This document shows, in pieces, positions 8,201-17,400 of a DNA stretch of 52,717 nt. Both the position numbers and the translations under genes were made by a program. Origin of the DNA: CAYMKL01 sp964390805 (GTDB lineage Bacteria > Chloroflexota > Anaerolineae > VGOG01); NCBI GenBank assembly GCA_964390805.1, contig CAYMKL010000035.1:1-52717 (forward strand), given 5' to 3'. Under the pieces are notes generated by a model. The model searched no databases. It saw only the letters and a program-made list of their open reading frames with translations, and was not told where the DNA came from. Numbering within the stretch: position 1 is the first letter of the stretch; each line of letters opens with the position of its first letter.

Positions 8201-11200
8201 CACGGCGACTGCCACGACTGACGCTATCCTGAAGATCGTGCTCGATGGTAGCAGCGCCGGGGATGGCGTCAACGGCTTCGAGTTCAAGACCGACTGCAGC
8301 ACGATACGCGGGCTGAACATCCACGGCTTCCGGGTTACGGATGCCACTTCAGACCCTCCAGACTTCACCCATGGCAACGCCATCGTGGTCCGGGAGGGTA
8401 TGACCAACACCATCACCGGTAACTTCATCGGTACGGACGTGACCGGTACAGCGTGCGTCGGCAACGGGGGCAGCGGCGTGCTGATCGGCGGCTATGATAG
8501 CACCGCCGACGCCAACAGGAACACCGTGGGTGGCACCGACCCCGCGGACCGCAACGTCATCACCTGCAACGGTTTCCAGAGGGATACCAGTACCCCCGAT
8601 CCCGACGACGGCACGGCTACGGGCGCCGATGGGGTCGCCATCCGGGCTAACCATGATGTAATTCTTGGTCACCTCTCGGTCCTCACCAACACGGTCGTCG
8701 GCAACTACATCGGCACCGACGTCACTGGCGGCGTGACGCTGACGGCCGGCGTGCAGACAATCACTTTCGACTCTCAGACCGTCGTTTTCACGCACACGGG
8801 CAACACCGGCAGCGGCGTGCGGATCGCCGGCGGGTCGTTCAACACGGTTGGCGGCACGAATGCGGGCGAACGCAATATCATCTCCGGCAACGAGTTGGCC
8901 GGCGTGCGCATCGAAGCTGTAGCGTTCAACGAATCCGCGACGTTGACGAGTGCGGCCATCAGCAATACCGTGCAGGGCAACTACATCGGGACGGACGTCA
9001 ACGGCACCGCCGACCTGGGGAACCTCGACGCCGGTGTTTACATCGTCGGGTTCGTAGACGACGCCGACAGCAACCAGATCGGCGGGACGACGCCCGCCGC
9101 ACGTAACGTGATCGCCGGCAGTGGCGGCAGCGGGGTCATGATCCTCGGGGGCCAGGCCAGCCATAACCTGGTGCAGGGCAATTATGTCGGCACTGATGTC
9201 AACGGCACCGCTGCCATCCCCAACGACGCCGGCGGCATCAACATCACCGATGCCATGACCAACACCATTGGCGGCACGGTCAGCGGCGCGCGCAACCTCG
9301 TCTCCGGCAACGGGGCCTACGGGATCTCGATCGTCAATAGCGACAAAACGTGGGATCCCGACCTGGAGCTTTTCGTGGGGATCGGGGAGGCCAGCGGCAA
9401 CATCATCCAGGGCAACTACATCGGCGCCGAGGTGAGTGGCACGGCGGCGCTCTCCAACGCGCTGAGCGGCGTGATGATCGCGGACGCGGCGGGCAACACC
9501 GTAGGCGGTGCGTCCGCGGGCGCGCGCAACCTCATCTCCGGCAACGGCCAGAACGGTGTCCTCATCGTAAATGCCTATCCCCCTGGCAATACCGAGACGG
9601 ACGTGGTGACCGCCGAGGGCCCTGGATCCGTTAGAGGCAGCGACAGTGCCACGGTGACCATCACTGACCAGCCGGGCGCACTCCAGGTGACCAAGACCGT
9701 CATCCCTACCAGCGTGGCAACAGCGGGTGACCCGGTCACCTTTACTATCCGCGTCACCAACACCAGCGCCGTGGACGTGAACATCAAGCGCCTGTCGGAC
9801 TGGCTCCGCGGTAGTCTCCACGGCCAGGGCACCTGTTCGGTGCCGCAGACCCTCACCGCCGGCGGTTTCTACACCTGCACCTTCAGCGCCCCGGTGTATG
9901 GCCTGGGCGGCAACAACACTGAGACGGACGTGGTGACAGCCTCGGGCACGGACGCCAACGGGAATTTCGTCATCGGCAGCGATAGTGCCACGGTGATCAT
10001 CGGGAATCCACCCCCAATCAGCGTGACCAAGACGGCCAACCCCACCAGAATGGCTCCGCCGGACGGCACGGTCAACTTCATGGTCATGGTGAAGAACATC
10101 AGCGGCTCGAGCGTAACCATCAACAAGATGTGGGACACCAAGCACGGCGACTTGAACCTTCAAGGCACGTGTTCCGTGCCACAGACCCTTTCCAACTATG
10201 GTGACTCTTATAGCTGCACCTTCAGCGCCAATGTGTCCGGCGCCACCGGCAACACGGTCGAGGGCAACTTCATCGGCACCGACGTCAATGGCACTGCTGC
10301 CGTCCCTAACCAGGGCGCTGGCGTCGTGATCACCACCGCGCCGGACAACGCCATCGGCGGCGCGACTGCCGCACAAGGCAATGTGATCTCCGGCAACGCC
10401 CGGGAGGGCGTGGTCATTCTCGGCACCGACGCCACGGGCAATAGCCTGCGCCACAACCTCATCGGCACGCAGGCCGACGGCACGAGCGCGCTGGGCAACG
10501 GCTTGCACGGCGTCTCTCTTGCCGGCGACCCCAGCGACAACGCCATCGGCGAGGGCAGCGTGGGCAACACCATTGCCTATAACGGCGGCGACGGGGTGGT
10601 TACCTTCTCTGGCACCGGCAATCAGATCCTGGATAACTCGATCTTCGACAACGACGAGCTGGGCATTGATCTGGGCGACGACAACGCCGTGACGTCCAAC
10701 GACGACGATGACCCCGACGCGGGGGCCAACAACCTACAGAACTTCCCGGTGCTCACTTCCGCCTCCGTCAATGCGAACACGACCATCGAAGGCGTGCTGA
10801 ACAGCATAGCTAGTACCCAGTTCACTATCCAGTTCTTCGCCAACACGGCGTGCGATCCCTCCGGTTTTGGCGAGGGGCGCATGTATCTGGCGACGGACAC
10901 GACGACCACCGATGGGTCTGGCAACGCGACCACCAGCGTAACGGTCGCCGGTGACCTGACCGGGCAATTCATCACCGCCACAGCCACCGACCCGTACAGC
11001 AACACCTCGGAGTTCTCCAATTGCATAGAGGTCCCTTCAGCGCCGGCCCTGACCATCAACAAGCAAGTACGAGACCTGAACGGTGGAGATGCGAAACCCG
11101 GCGACGTCCTGCGCTACACTATCACCTACACCAACACCGGCGATGCGCCAGCCACGGGGGTGTTCATCGCCGACACCTACAGCACCTACTGTGTCACCCG

Positions 11201-12446
11201 CACGAACGTCACCGATGGGGACTTCCCCAGCCATAGTGACAGCGTTGGGGTGCTGCGCTGGCCGGCAACGGACGGCATTGTCTTGGCGGCGGGGGCCAGT
11301 GGGTCGGTCAGGTACGACTGCACCTTGCAAGACCCCTTCCCGAACGGGAACACCGATGTGATCAATGAGAGCAGCATTGACTCCGACCAGACCGATCCTG
11401 ACTGCACAGGCGAGACGCCGCCCGAAGAGGACCCGACGGACGGATGCGATCAGGAGCAGGTGACAGTCACCGCAGCGCCGGTGCTGACCATTGATAAGGA
11501 GTGCACGCCGGCTACCGGGAATAGCCCCGGTGACACGGTGCACTGCGTGATCCAGTACGCCAACACGGGCGATGCGGATGCGACTGGCGTCACGATCATG
11601 GACGACTACGACCAGAGCAAGGGGTCTGTGTCGGGCATGACGAGCAGCGCCCACTTTGCGGTTGGCGTGGACAACGCGGATACCATTTCCTGGGGACCGT
11701 CACCGCTAGCGGTGGGCGAGTCGGGGCAGGTGGAGTACGACTACACCCTGGCTGGAGCCGATGCTTTCCCTTACGGCACCACGCCGGTGACGAACACTGC
11801 CACCATAGACTGCAGCGAGACGGGGCCGGTGCAGGATACCGAGACCATCCAGGTGCAGGACACGACGACGCCAGTGCTGACCATCAACAAGCAAGTGCAA
11901 GACCTGAATGGTGGGCTGGCTGAACCCGGCGACGTCCTGCAGTACACCATTAATTACGCCAACACCGGCAACGCGCAGGCCACCGGCGTGTTCATCACCG
12001 ACGACTACAGTGACTTGTGCGCCACCATCAGTGGTGTGACGACAGACGGCAACTTCACCACCTTCTCGGACGCCGCCGGAGTCTTGCGTTGGCCGGACAC
12101 TGGTGGCATAACCCTTGCGGCGCTGGCCAGTGGATCGGTGAGCTTCGACTGCACCCTGCAAGCTTCCTTCGCGGCCGGGACGATCCGGGTGACCAACACC
12201 AGCACCATTGATTCGGACGAGACCGACCCGGAGCAAGACACGGCGACGCTCTCCACCGTCACCTGCTTCGACTTCAATGGGAATGGCGAGGTGGATATCG
12301 GTGACGTGCAGGCAGTGGCCACTCGATGGCGCATGACGGAGAGTGATCCTAGCTGGGATGCGCGCTACGATGTGGACGGAGATGGGGTCATCACCGTAGT
12401 GGATATCGTGCTGGTGGCGGCTCAGTGGGGCCAGACTTGCCCGTGA
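5295..12446 (+). CDS. Giant secreted subtilisin-like protease with beta-helix, DUF11 and dockerin domains
   Basis: A 2,383-residue exported protein. A signal peptide covers about residues 1-36. A subtilase (S8) domain spans about 345-720: VDVTDDGFD with the Asp near 358, DGHGNINVAI with the His near 405 in place of the usual HGTHVA, VAAGND, and GTSHSTPAVSG with the nucleophilic Ser near 660. A beta-sandwich P-domain-like region follows to about 870. From about 875 a CSLREA-like start (TRICTLRAAIEEANA) leads into a right-handed beta-helix of repeated GNYIGTDV.G / N.VGG / RN.ISGN units to about 1880. Two DUF11 modules (about 1455-1645) interrupt the helix. Three more DUF11 modules start near 1916, 2059 and 2193. 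The C-terminus has two dockerin F-hand repeats (DFNGNGEVDIGDV and DVDGDGVITVVDI, 2323-2383). GGAAGAGG precedes the ATG. It heads an operon of exoproteins. The protease call is firm; its substrate is unknown. Confidence 0.88.
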   Translation: MDRIRFVVFVVLLGLVLLLVPLVLWASAPPSGAYAADLPTAIEPAALAPPAPEPAFDVEVLQRPGMGHKIIVSAEDAEIRQILLKAGAQELADYKSFWLLLADDIVLGSLTAEQWTRIQVRDDFNVIALKTSPFDTTVGEPAIPAELRLKVIVGKQLHLVQFVGPIKDAWLDELKAVGDVEIITYVPQNAYLVWADSDAISRIADLSQKRPFLQWHSPFHPLYKLQPDLLKMVKEVKPAWAEVDVTIQVVQHKGADATLEEIRGLASKVLKPAHPVLKYFNVTVRIPTSEFQRVAQMADVVAVETWTPPTLLDERQDQIVAGNLNVAGTEPVGPGYLAWLAGLGFSTTPDDYPIVDVTDDGFDTGNAAAPAHDDFYELGNNANPSRVEYAVDATADNDPHGLDGHGNINVAIVGGYNDTETGFPNEDAAGYQFGLGVNPYGRMASSRIFNDAGNFDLTNVGNSLTTLVSQSYQLGARITNNSWGCGWLGGCCGDYDNEAQEYDALVRDARPGLAGNQEMIIIVAAGNDRVHGHCIGSPSTAKNVITVGASENFRATGDADGCGEGDTDADNVQDIAGFSSFGPTDDGRVKPDIVAPGTHIQGAASQDANYTGYGVCGGPDNAVRPNPPNEDAYYPPDNVNDGHPGGTPPAQTLYTWSSGTSHSTPAVSGGAALLYRFYQDNFCALPSPAMTKAYLTNSSSYLTGTHANDTLPSNNQGMGLMDLGMAFDGARCTGAAHRMVFDQITIFDNTGEQFTVDGVVDDPSSPFRVSLAWTDAPAPVPAGGLNNNLDLEVTIGGNTYLGNHFVGGGSVTGGTADISNTLESVFLPAGTTGPFSVTVRASNIVDDGVPGVGDATDQDFALVLYNAALAVNSTADTGDGDPGDGICDTGTITVPTRICTLRAAIEEANANCGLDAISFNIPAATDPGCNAGTGVCTIRPTMLVPPIPHPLPIITDTVTINGYTQPGAITATATTDAILKIVLDGSSAGDGVNGFEFKTDCSTIRGLNIHGFRVTDATSDPPDFTHGNAIVVREGMTNTITGNFIGTDVTGTACVGNGGSGVLIGGYDSTADANRNTVGGTDPADRNVITCNGFQRDTSTPDPDDGTATGADGVAIRANHDVILGHLSVLTNTVVGNYIGTDVTGGVTLTAGVQTITFDSQTVVFTHTGNTGSGVRIAGGSFNTVGGTNAGERNIISGNELAGVRIEAVAFNESATLTSAAISNTVQGNYIGTDVNGTADLGNLDAGVYIVGFVDDADSNQIGGTTPAARNVIAGSGGSGVMILGGQASHNLVQGNYVGTDVNGTAAIPNDAGGINITDAMTNTIGGTVSGARNLVSGNGAYGISIVNSDKTWDPDLELFVGIGEASGNIIQGNYIGAEVSGTAALSNALSGVMIADAAGNTVGGASAGARNLISGNGQNGVLIVNAYPPGNTETDVVTAEGPGSVRGSDSATVTITDQPGALQVTKTVIPTSVATAGDPVTFTIRVTNTSAVDVNIKRLSDWLRGSLHGQGTCSVPQTLTAGGFYTCTFSAPVYGLGGNNTETDVVTASGTDANGNFVIGSDSATVIIGNPPPISVTKTANPTRMAPPDGTVNFMVMVKNISGSSVTINKMWDTKHGDLNLQGTCSVPQTLSNYGDSYSCTFSANVSGATGNTVEGNFIGTDVNGTAAVPNQGAGVVITTAPDNAIGGATAAQGNVISGNAREGVVILGTDATGNSLRHNLIGTQADGTSALGNGLHGVSLAGDPSDNAIGEGSVGNTIAYNGGDGVVTFSGTGNQILDNSIFDNDELGIDLGDDNAVTSNDDDDPDAGANNLQNFPVLTSASVNANTTIEGVLNSIASTQFTIQFFANTACDPSGFGEGRMYLATDTTTTDGSGNATTSVTVAGDLTGQFITATATDPYSNTSEFSNCIEVPSAPALTINKQVRDLNGGDAKPGDVLRYTITYTNTGDAPATGVFIADTYSTYCVTRTNVTDGDFPSHSDSVGVLRWPATDGIVLAAGASGSVRYDCTLQDPFPNGNTDVINESSIDSDQTDPDCTGETPPEEDPTDGCDQEQVTVTAAPVLTIDKECTPATGNSPGDTVHCVIQYANTGDADATGVTIMDDYDQSKGSVSGMTSSAHFAVGVDNADTISWGPSPLAVGESGQVEYDYTLAGADAFPYGTTPVTNTATIDCSETGPVQDTETIQVQDTTTPVLTINKQVQDLNGGLAEPGDVLQYTINYANTGNAQATGVFITDDYSDLCATISGVTTDGNFTTFSDAAGVLRWPDTGGITLAALASGSVSFDCTLQASFAAGTIRVTNTSTIDSDETDPEQDTATLSTVTCFDFNGNGEVDIGDVQAVATRWRMTESDPSWDARYDVDGDGVITVVDIVLVAAQWGQTCP

Positions 12447-12474
12447 AGGTGAACATCTACATCCAAAGAAGATG

Positions 12475-12588
12475 GTAACTGCCCAGCCCGTGTCATTGCG
12501 AGGAGCGTTTTCTTGCGACGAAGCAATCTCCTCCTTAGCAGCTTGGGGATTGCTTCGCTTCGCTCGCAATGACAGCCTGAGTAGTTAC
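12475..12588. mobile_element. MITE-like palindromic element, about 114 bp
   Basis: Ends GTAACT (12475-12480) and AGTTAC (12583-12588) begin extended inverted arms. GTCATTGCGAG (12492-12502) on the left is complementary to CTCGCAATGAC (12563-12573) on the right, and GAAGCAATCTC / GATTGCTTC form an inner arm. This is the widespread GTCATTGCGAG..GAAGCAATC palindromic family. It fills almost all of the 157-nt gap between the two exoprotein genes and ends just before the Shine-Dalgarno of the next one. It has no coding capacity. Confidence 0.8.
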
Positions 12589-12603
12589 AGAAGAGGTTGA
12601 GTT

Positions 12604-14427
12604 ATGGTGAATAAGCGTTCCACAGGTGCCCGCTGGCAATCCAGGCGGCCATCGCTCTCCAGAGTTGTTGTGCCTGTCCTGGTTGTGGCCCTTTTGGCGG
12701 GCTTCGCGTTCGGCACGGCGCCCTTCCCGGCCGCGGTCATTGCGGCCCCCTCTCGCGTCGCTTTTGGCCGGTATGGCGACGGTGACGGCGAATTCCACCT
12801 GCCTAAGGGCATGGCCACGTCCTCGGTCATTAACTACTACGAGGACTTTACGTCCGCCACAGGATGGCAGACCTCCGGCTGCGCAGCCGGGCAGGGACTG
12901 TGGAGTAGGACATCTATCCTGCCAACCGGAGTGTCGGGAGTCAGCGCGCCGGCGTACTGGTATGGCAACAAGCCGGCCTTGGACTTCAAGCCGGACTTGC
13001 CGATCCCTTATGGGCCATGCCCCTTGCTCGATCCGCCCTGTTATCGCTGCGTAACCTCAGGTGACTTCCAGCCCCAGTACGCCACAGGCGACCTGTGTGC
13101 CTTCGGCGGGGGACAGCACTGCGGCAACCTGATCTCGCCGCGCATCAACCTCTATAACGTCCCGTCGCCGATCAAGCTGACGTTCAACAGTTGCCTCGAG
13201 GCGCCGGCGAACGGCATCGCCTGGGTCGAGATCTCCGTCAACAGTGGCGAGTTCTTCATGATAAAGTCAATCAACAAAACGTGCGAGGAGGTGGAGATTG
13301 ACCTGTCGGCCTTTGGCCACTCCATCATCCAATTGCGCTGGTTCATGATCGTGGTGGGGGTTTCATCCTTCGCGACCAACAACTATGGCTGGGTGGTTGA
13401 CAATGTGAGAGTCAAAGGTGGTATTGGGACAGACGTGGGTGAACCTGGGGCGGTCCCGCCCCAGCGCGTGTACGTGGCCGATACGGGCAACCACCGCATC
13501 CAGATCTTCGAGTACGACGGCTCTACCGCCGGAGGGACCATAACCTATCTCAGTGAATTCGGACAATACGGTGCTGGTGAGGGGCAGTTCAATAGTCCAG
13601 AGGACGTCTTCGTGGGGCCATTTGGGATGGTGTACGTGGCAGACACGGGCAACCACCGCATCCAGGTCTTCGATGCCGACGGCAATTACCAGAGCGAGTT
13701 TGGGACATACTACGATCTCCCCGGCACGTTCCATTCCCCCAGCAGTATAGCGGTCAGCGGTTTGCAGCTTCGTCAACCATTCGGAGACTCGTTCTTCTAT
13801 GTCTACGTGGGAGATACGGGCAATCACCGCATTCAGGTGTTCAAGGTTATCCCAGGCGGTGCTGGCGAGGCGGACGAGTGGGGTTTCTACGGTGATTTGG
13901 AGAGTCAGTTCCACCTGCCAGAAGGGATAGATATTGATCCCATAGAGCCTCAGTTCCCCAACAGGCAACCCCCTATGTTCCAAAACGACACCACCCCCGA
14001 GGCGTGGGAAGCTCACGTGTACGTCGCCGACATGGGCAACCATCGCGTGCAATACTTCACGCAAGAGGGGACATTCGTGGACCAGTTTGGCGTGTATGGC
14101 ATTGGGACCACCGAATTTAATCGCCCTCAAGATGTAGGTGTGGGCATCCGGCTGGAGGAGGTAAGCACCACCAGTGAGCGGCTGGTTGATGTCTACGTTG
14201 CTGATACGGGCAACCACCGCATCCAGTACTTCGACGGGACTGGAAGCTACACAACTGAATTTGGACAGTACGGCATAGGCACGGACCCAGAACAATTCAA
14301 CAGTCCGGCCGGCGTTGCCGTTGACCGGCTCCCACCGGACACGTATCCGGACGCGGTCGGTTTGGAGGGGGATGTTTTCATCATGGATACAGGCAATCAT
14401 CGTGGCCAGTGTTCCAGCAGGCCCTAG
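12604..14427 (+). CDS. Secreted NHL-repeat beta-propeller protein with an inserted beta-sandwich domain
   Basis: A 607-residue exported protein with an N-terminal membrane/signal segment at about 20-47 (VVVPVLVVALLAGFAFG). The first half of an NHL repeat (FGRYGDGDGEFHLPKGMA, about 56-73) is separated from its partner by about 210 residues of Cys-containing, jelly-roll-like sequence (about 75-285). This insertion begins EDFTSATGW and ends NNYGWVVDNVRVKG. NHL repeats then continue with VYVADTGNHRIQIF, VYVADTGNHRIQVF, VYVGDTGNHRIQVF, VYVADMGNHRVQYF and VYVADTGNHRIQYF. The last unit, VFIMDTGNHRGQCSSRP, stops abruptly. NHL propellers usually serve protein or ligand binding. GAGG precedes the ATG. 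It lies between two giant exoproteins. No catalytic residues are recognised. Confidence 0.85.
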   Translation: MVNKRSTGARWQSRRPSLSRVVVPVLVVALLAGFAFGTAPFPAAVIAAPSRVAFGRYGDGDGEFHLPKGMATSSVINYYEDFTSATGWQTSGCAAGQGLWSRTSILPTGVSGVSAPAYWYGNKPALDFKPDLPIPYGPCPLLDPPCYRCVTSGDFQPQYATGDLCAFGGGQHCGNLISPRINLYNVPSPIKLTFNSCLEAPANGIAWVEISVNSGEFFMIKSINKTCEEVEIDLSAFGHSIIQLRWFMIVVGVSSFATNNYGWVVDNVRVKGGIGTDVGEPGAVPPQRVYVADTGNHRIQIFEYDGSTAGGTITYLSEFGQYGAGEGQFNSPEDVFVGPFGMVYVADTGNHRIQVFDADGNYQSEFGTYYDLPGTFHSPSSIAVSGLQLRQPFGDSFFYVYVGDTGNHRIQVFKVIPGGAGEADEWGFYGDLESQFHLPEGIDIDPIEPQFPNRQPPMFQNDTTPEAWEAHVYVADMGNHRVQYFTQEGTFVDQFGVYGIGTTEFNRPQDVGVGIRLEEVSTTSERLVDVYVADTGNHRIQYFDGTGSYTTEFGQYGIGTDPEQFNSPAGVAVDRLPPDTYPDAVGLEGDVFIMDTGNHRGQCSSRP

Positions 14428-14481
14428 TGGTGCTCCTTGGGAGCGCATCAATCTTTTATATCAAAAGGAGGTTAGTTACAA

Positions 14482-17400
14482 ATGAACAACGTACACGACT
14501 CAATTCATGCAAACTCTGGTACGGGTGGCGCACGTCGTGTCCGCCCAGGCCGACGTGGGCTCTGGGTCGCCGCGCCGGTCGTCATTGGCATTGGCCTGCT
14601 CGTGCTGGCGCTGGCTCTCAACGTCCTCACCGTTGGCGCGTTCGGCGATCTGTTCGTAGACATCCGCGACGCCGAGCTTGATCCTCTTGTGACCAGCCCA
14701 ACTGACGTGGTGGCCGGTGGCTCCGCTTTCACCTTCCACGTCGACGTCAGGAACGATGGCACTGGCGCTAACCCCGCCGAGGCGGTGGTGTTTGAGTACC
14801 GGGCGCCGGAGGTGCTCGTCGTTCACGTCTCGTCGAGCCTCGGCTATTGCGAGGTTGGGACTCCGGGCGACCCAGATGATCCAAGCATCTGCTCCCTTGG
14901 CAGCATGGATTCCGGCGCAAGCGCAGAAATCACGATCGTGGTCATCGTTCCCCCGCACCTCGAGGCCGGCACATTGCTGGACCACGACGTGCGAGCCTGG
15001 CAGTTTGGTACGGAGGAATATCCGCCCACCAACGAGGATCACGGCTGGATGAGGATCACGACGGAAGCCGATCTGTCGCTGAGCAAGACCAGCGTGCCGG
15101 CCCCGGTAAACGCCGGCGAGCTTTTCCAATACGATATCGAGATCAGCAACGCTGGTCCGTCCATGGCGCACGACGTGGTGTTTGAAGACACCATGGGCAA
15201 CTGGCCACTGGATGCCTACAGCATTTACAACATCGCGCTGAATACGCCGCCCTTCTCACTGCTCTCAAACTGCACCATAGGCGCCGGCGATGAGGCGATC
15301 CGTTGCGAAATCGGCGACGTGATGCCTGGCACGACCATCACCGGCACCATCAACGTGTTTGTGGCGCAGGATGCCTTGGAGCCCTACGGGCACGCGGCTA
15401 CAACCTTTACCAACGCGGCCAGCGTCTCCAGTCAGACCTCCGATCCGGGCCCTGGGCTCAATACTGCTACAGCCGATACAACAGTTGTGGCTGAGGCAGA
15501 CCTGACTATCTCCAAAGTGGACACCGGCGCACCGGCCGCGGCAGGCCTCACCACCTACTACACCTTCGTTGTGTCCAACCTCGGACCATCGTTGGCTGCT
15601 CGTGTGGTGGTCACCGACACCCTGCCGACAGGCGGCTACTTCACCTACCTGGATGGCACAGACACTTGTGTTGGGACAGCGGACGGTTTCATATGCGATC
15701 TGGGAGACCTTGCCGCAGGTGAGACCTCTCAGTTCATCGTGTCGGTAGGGATCAGCCCCACCATACCCCCCACTGATTTCACCCAGGTTCCGGAGGTGCC
15801 GGTATATAATGATACTGCCGTGGTGGATAGTGACATCTATGATCCCGACACCGACAACAACACAGTCGTCCACACCACTCGTATCCAGGACTTCGCTGAC
15901 CTGATGGTGCGCAAGCTCGGGCGGCCTGATACCATTGTCGTGGCCGGCGAGCTGATGACCTATACCATACAGGTGGATAACCTGGGGCCAGCCATTGCAC
16001 GCAACACCGTGATGACCGACACCCTGGATCCGGAGGTGACCTTCGTGTCAGCGACTATCGCGCCGACGACTGTCAGCCCGCCAGACCCACTGACGGGTGA
16101 GGTGGACCTGGTGTGGGAGCTGGGGACGATCACTGTGCCGGATCCCTTCGATCCCAATGATCCTCAGATCCCGGGTCGTGTTGAGATCCAGGTGGTGGTG
16201 CTGGTCAACCGCGATATCAACTTCCCGTTTGATCACATCGTCAACTACGTGGAGGTCCGGAGTACAGCCCAGGATCCCAACCCGATTAATAACATAACGG
16301 AGCGCTTCACCTCGGTGACGGCCGAGTCCGACATGCAGATCACCAAGACAGCGGTGGGACAGAACGTACAGGATGCACCTGCAGCGCCCGCCCCCATCAT
16401 CGAGCTGGCTGATAACGTTACGGCAGGTACCTTCATCACCTACACGTTGTTGATCACCAACGCTGGCCCGACGGACGCGGTGAACGTGGCCGTTCTGGAC
16501 TACGTGCCGCCGGGCGTTGAGCCGCGCGGGGCCACCATTACCCGTGGGGATGGCTTGGCAGGCGAGTGTACCCTGGGTGGGTTGCTAGATGGGTATGTCC
16601 AGTGTAACATAGATACCTTGCCATTCACCACTACCAATGGCCTGAACACAGCCACCATGGTCATCTGGGGCTTTGTGGCCAGCTCTGTGCCCGAGGGCTT
16701 CTACCTCGACAACAACGCCACCGTGTCCAGTGAATACCACGATCCCGACAACACCAATGACCAGACCCACAACCAGACCCTGGCGAACGCCCGGGCCGAC
16801 CTGGTCATCACCAAGACCGCCCGCGGCGACAACGTCACTGAGTACAATGAGGAACTGCAGCAGTTCGTTAAGGAACAGCGCGACGACGAAGTGACGGCCG
16901 GCGAGCTGCTCCAGTACACCCTGGTGGTCACCAATACAGGCCCGTCGGATGCCCAGAGCGTGGTCATCACCGATACGTTGCCCCCGCCAGCGGGGCCGAT
17001 AGCCACCGTGCACTTCGTGAGCGCTGACGGCGACGCCATCTGTCGCCGGGACCCCATAGACAGGGACGAGCTTACGTGTCAGTTGGGGACAATGGTCGTT
17101 GGTGATGTGCGCACCGTCTACGTCCTGGTGTGGGTGGATCCGTCGGCTGCCGGACCGACCAATACGGAGGTCATCACCAACATAGCCACGGTGGACAGCG
17201 AAACGCACGATCCGGTCACGTCCAACAACACCGCCACCAACGACACGACGGTCAACGCCGTAGCGGACATCTTCGTGACCAAGGTGGATGTCCCCATCGA
17301 GACCCGCCTGAATCAATACTTCGAGCCGGACAACGCCATCGCTGGCAAGGAGCACCGCTACCTGATCGCCTTTGGGAACAACGGGCCGTCGGTGGCCCGC

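Noticed and set aside
8400..9560. Regular repeats in the subtilase gene considered as a DNA-level repeat array
   Set aside because: The repetition is best explained by protein-level beta-helix units; the DNA copies differ at many third positions.
8349..10508. A 719-codon open frame on the minus strand within the giant subtilase gene
   Set aside because: It lies wholly antisense to clear beta-helix repeats. Its composition (long runs of Gly/Ala/Val/Asp/Arg) is typical of a complementary frame in GC-rich repetitive DNA, and it lacks a domain or a ribosome-binding site.
13363..14451. A 362-codon minus-strand frame opposite the NHL gene
   Set aside because: Its repeated VVARISHVD units are simply the antisense of the VADTGNHRI repeats, so it is a shadow of the real gene.
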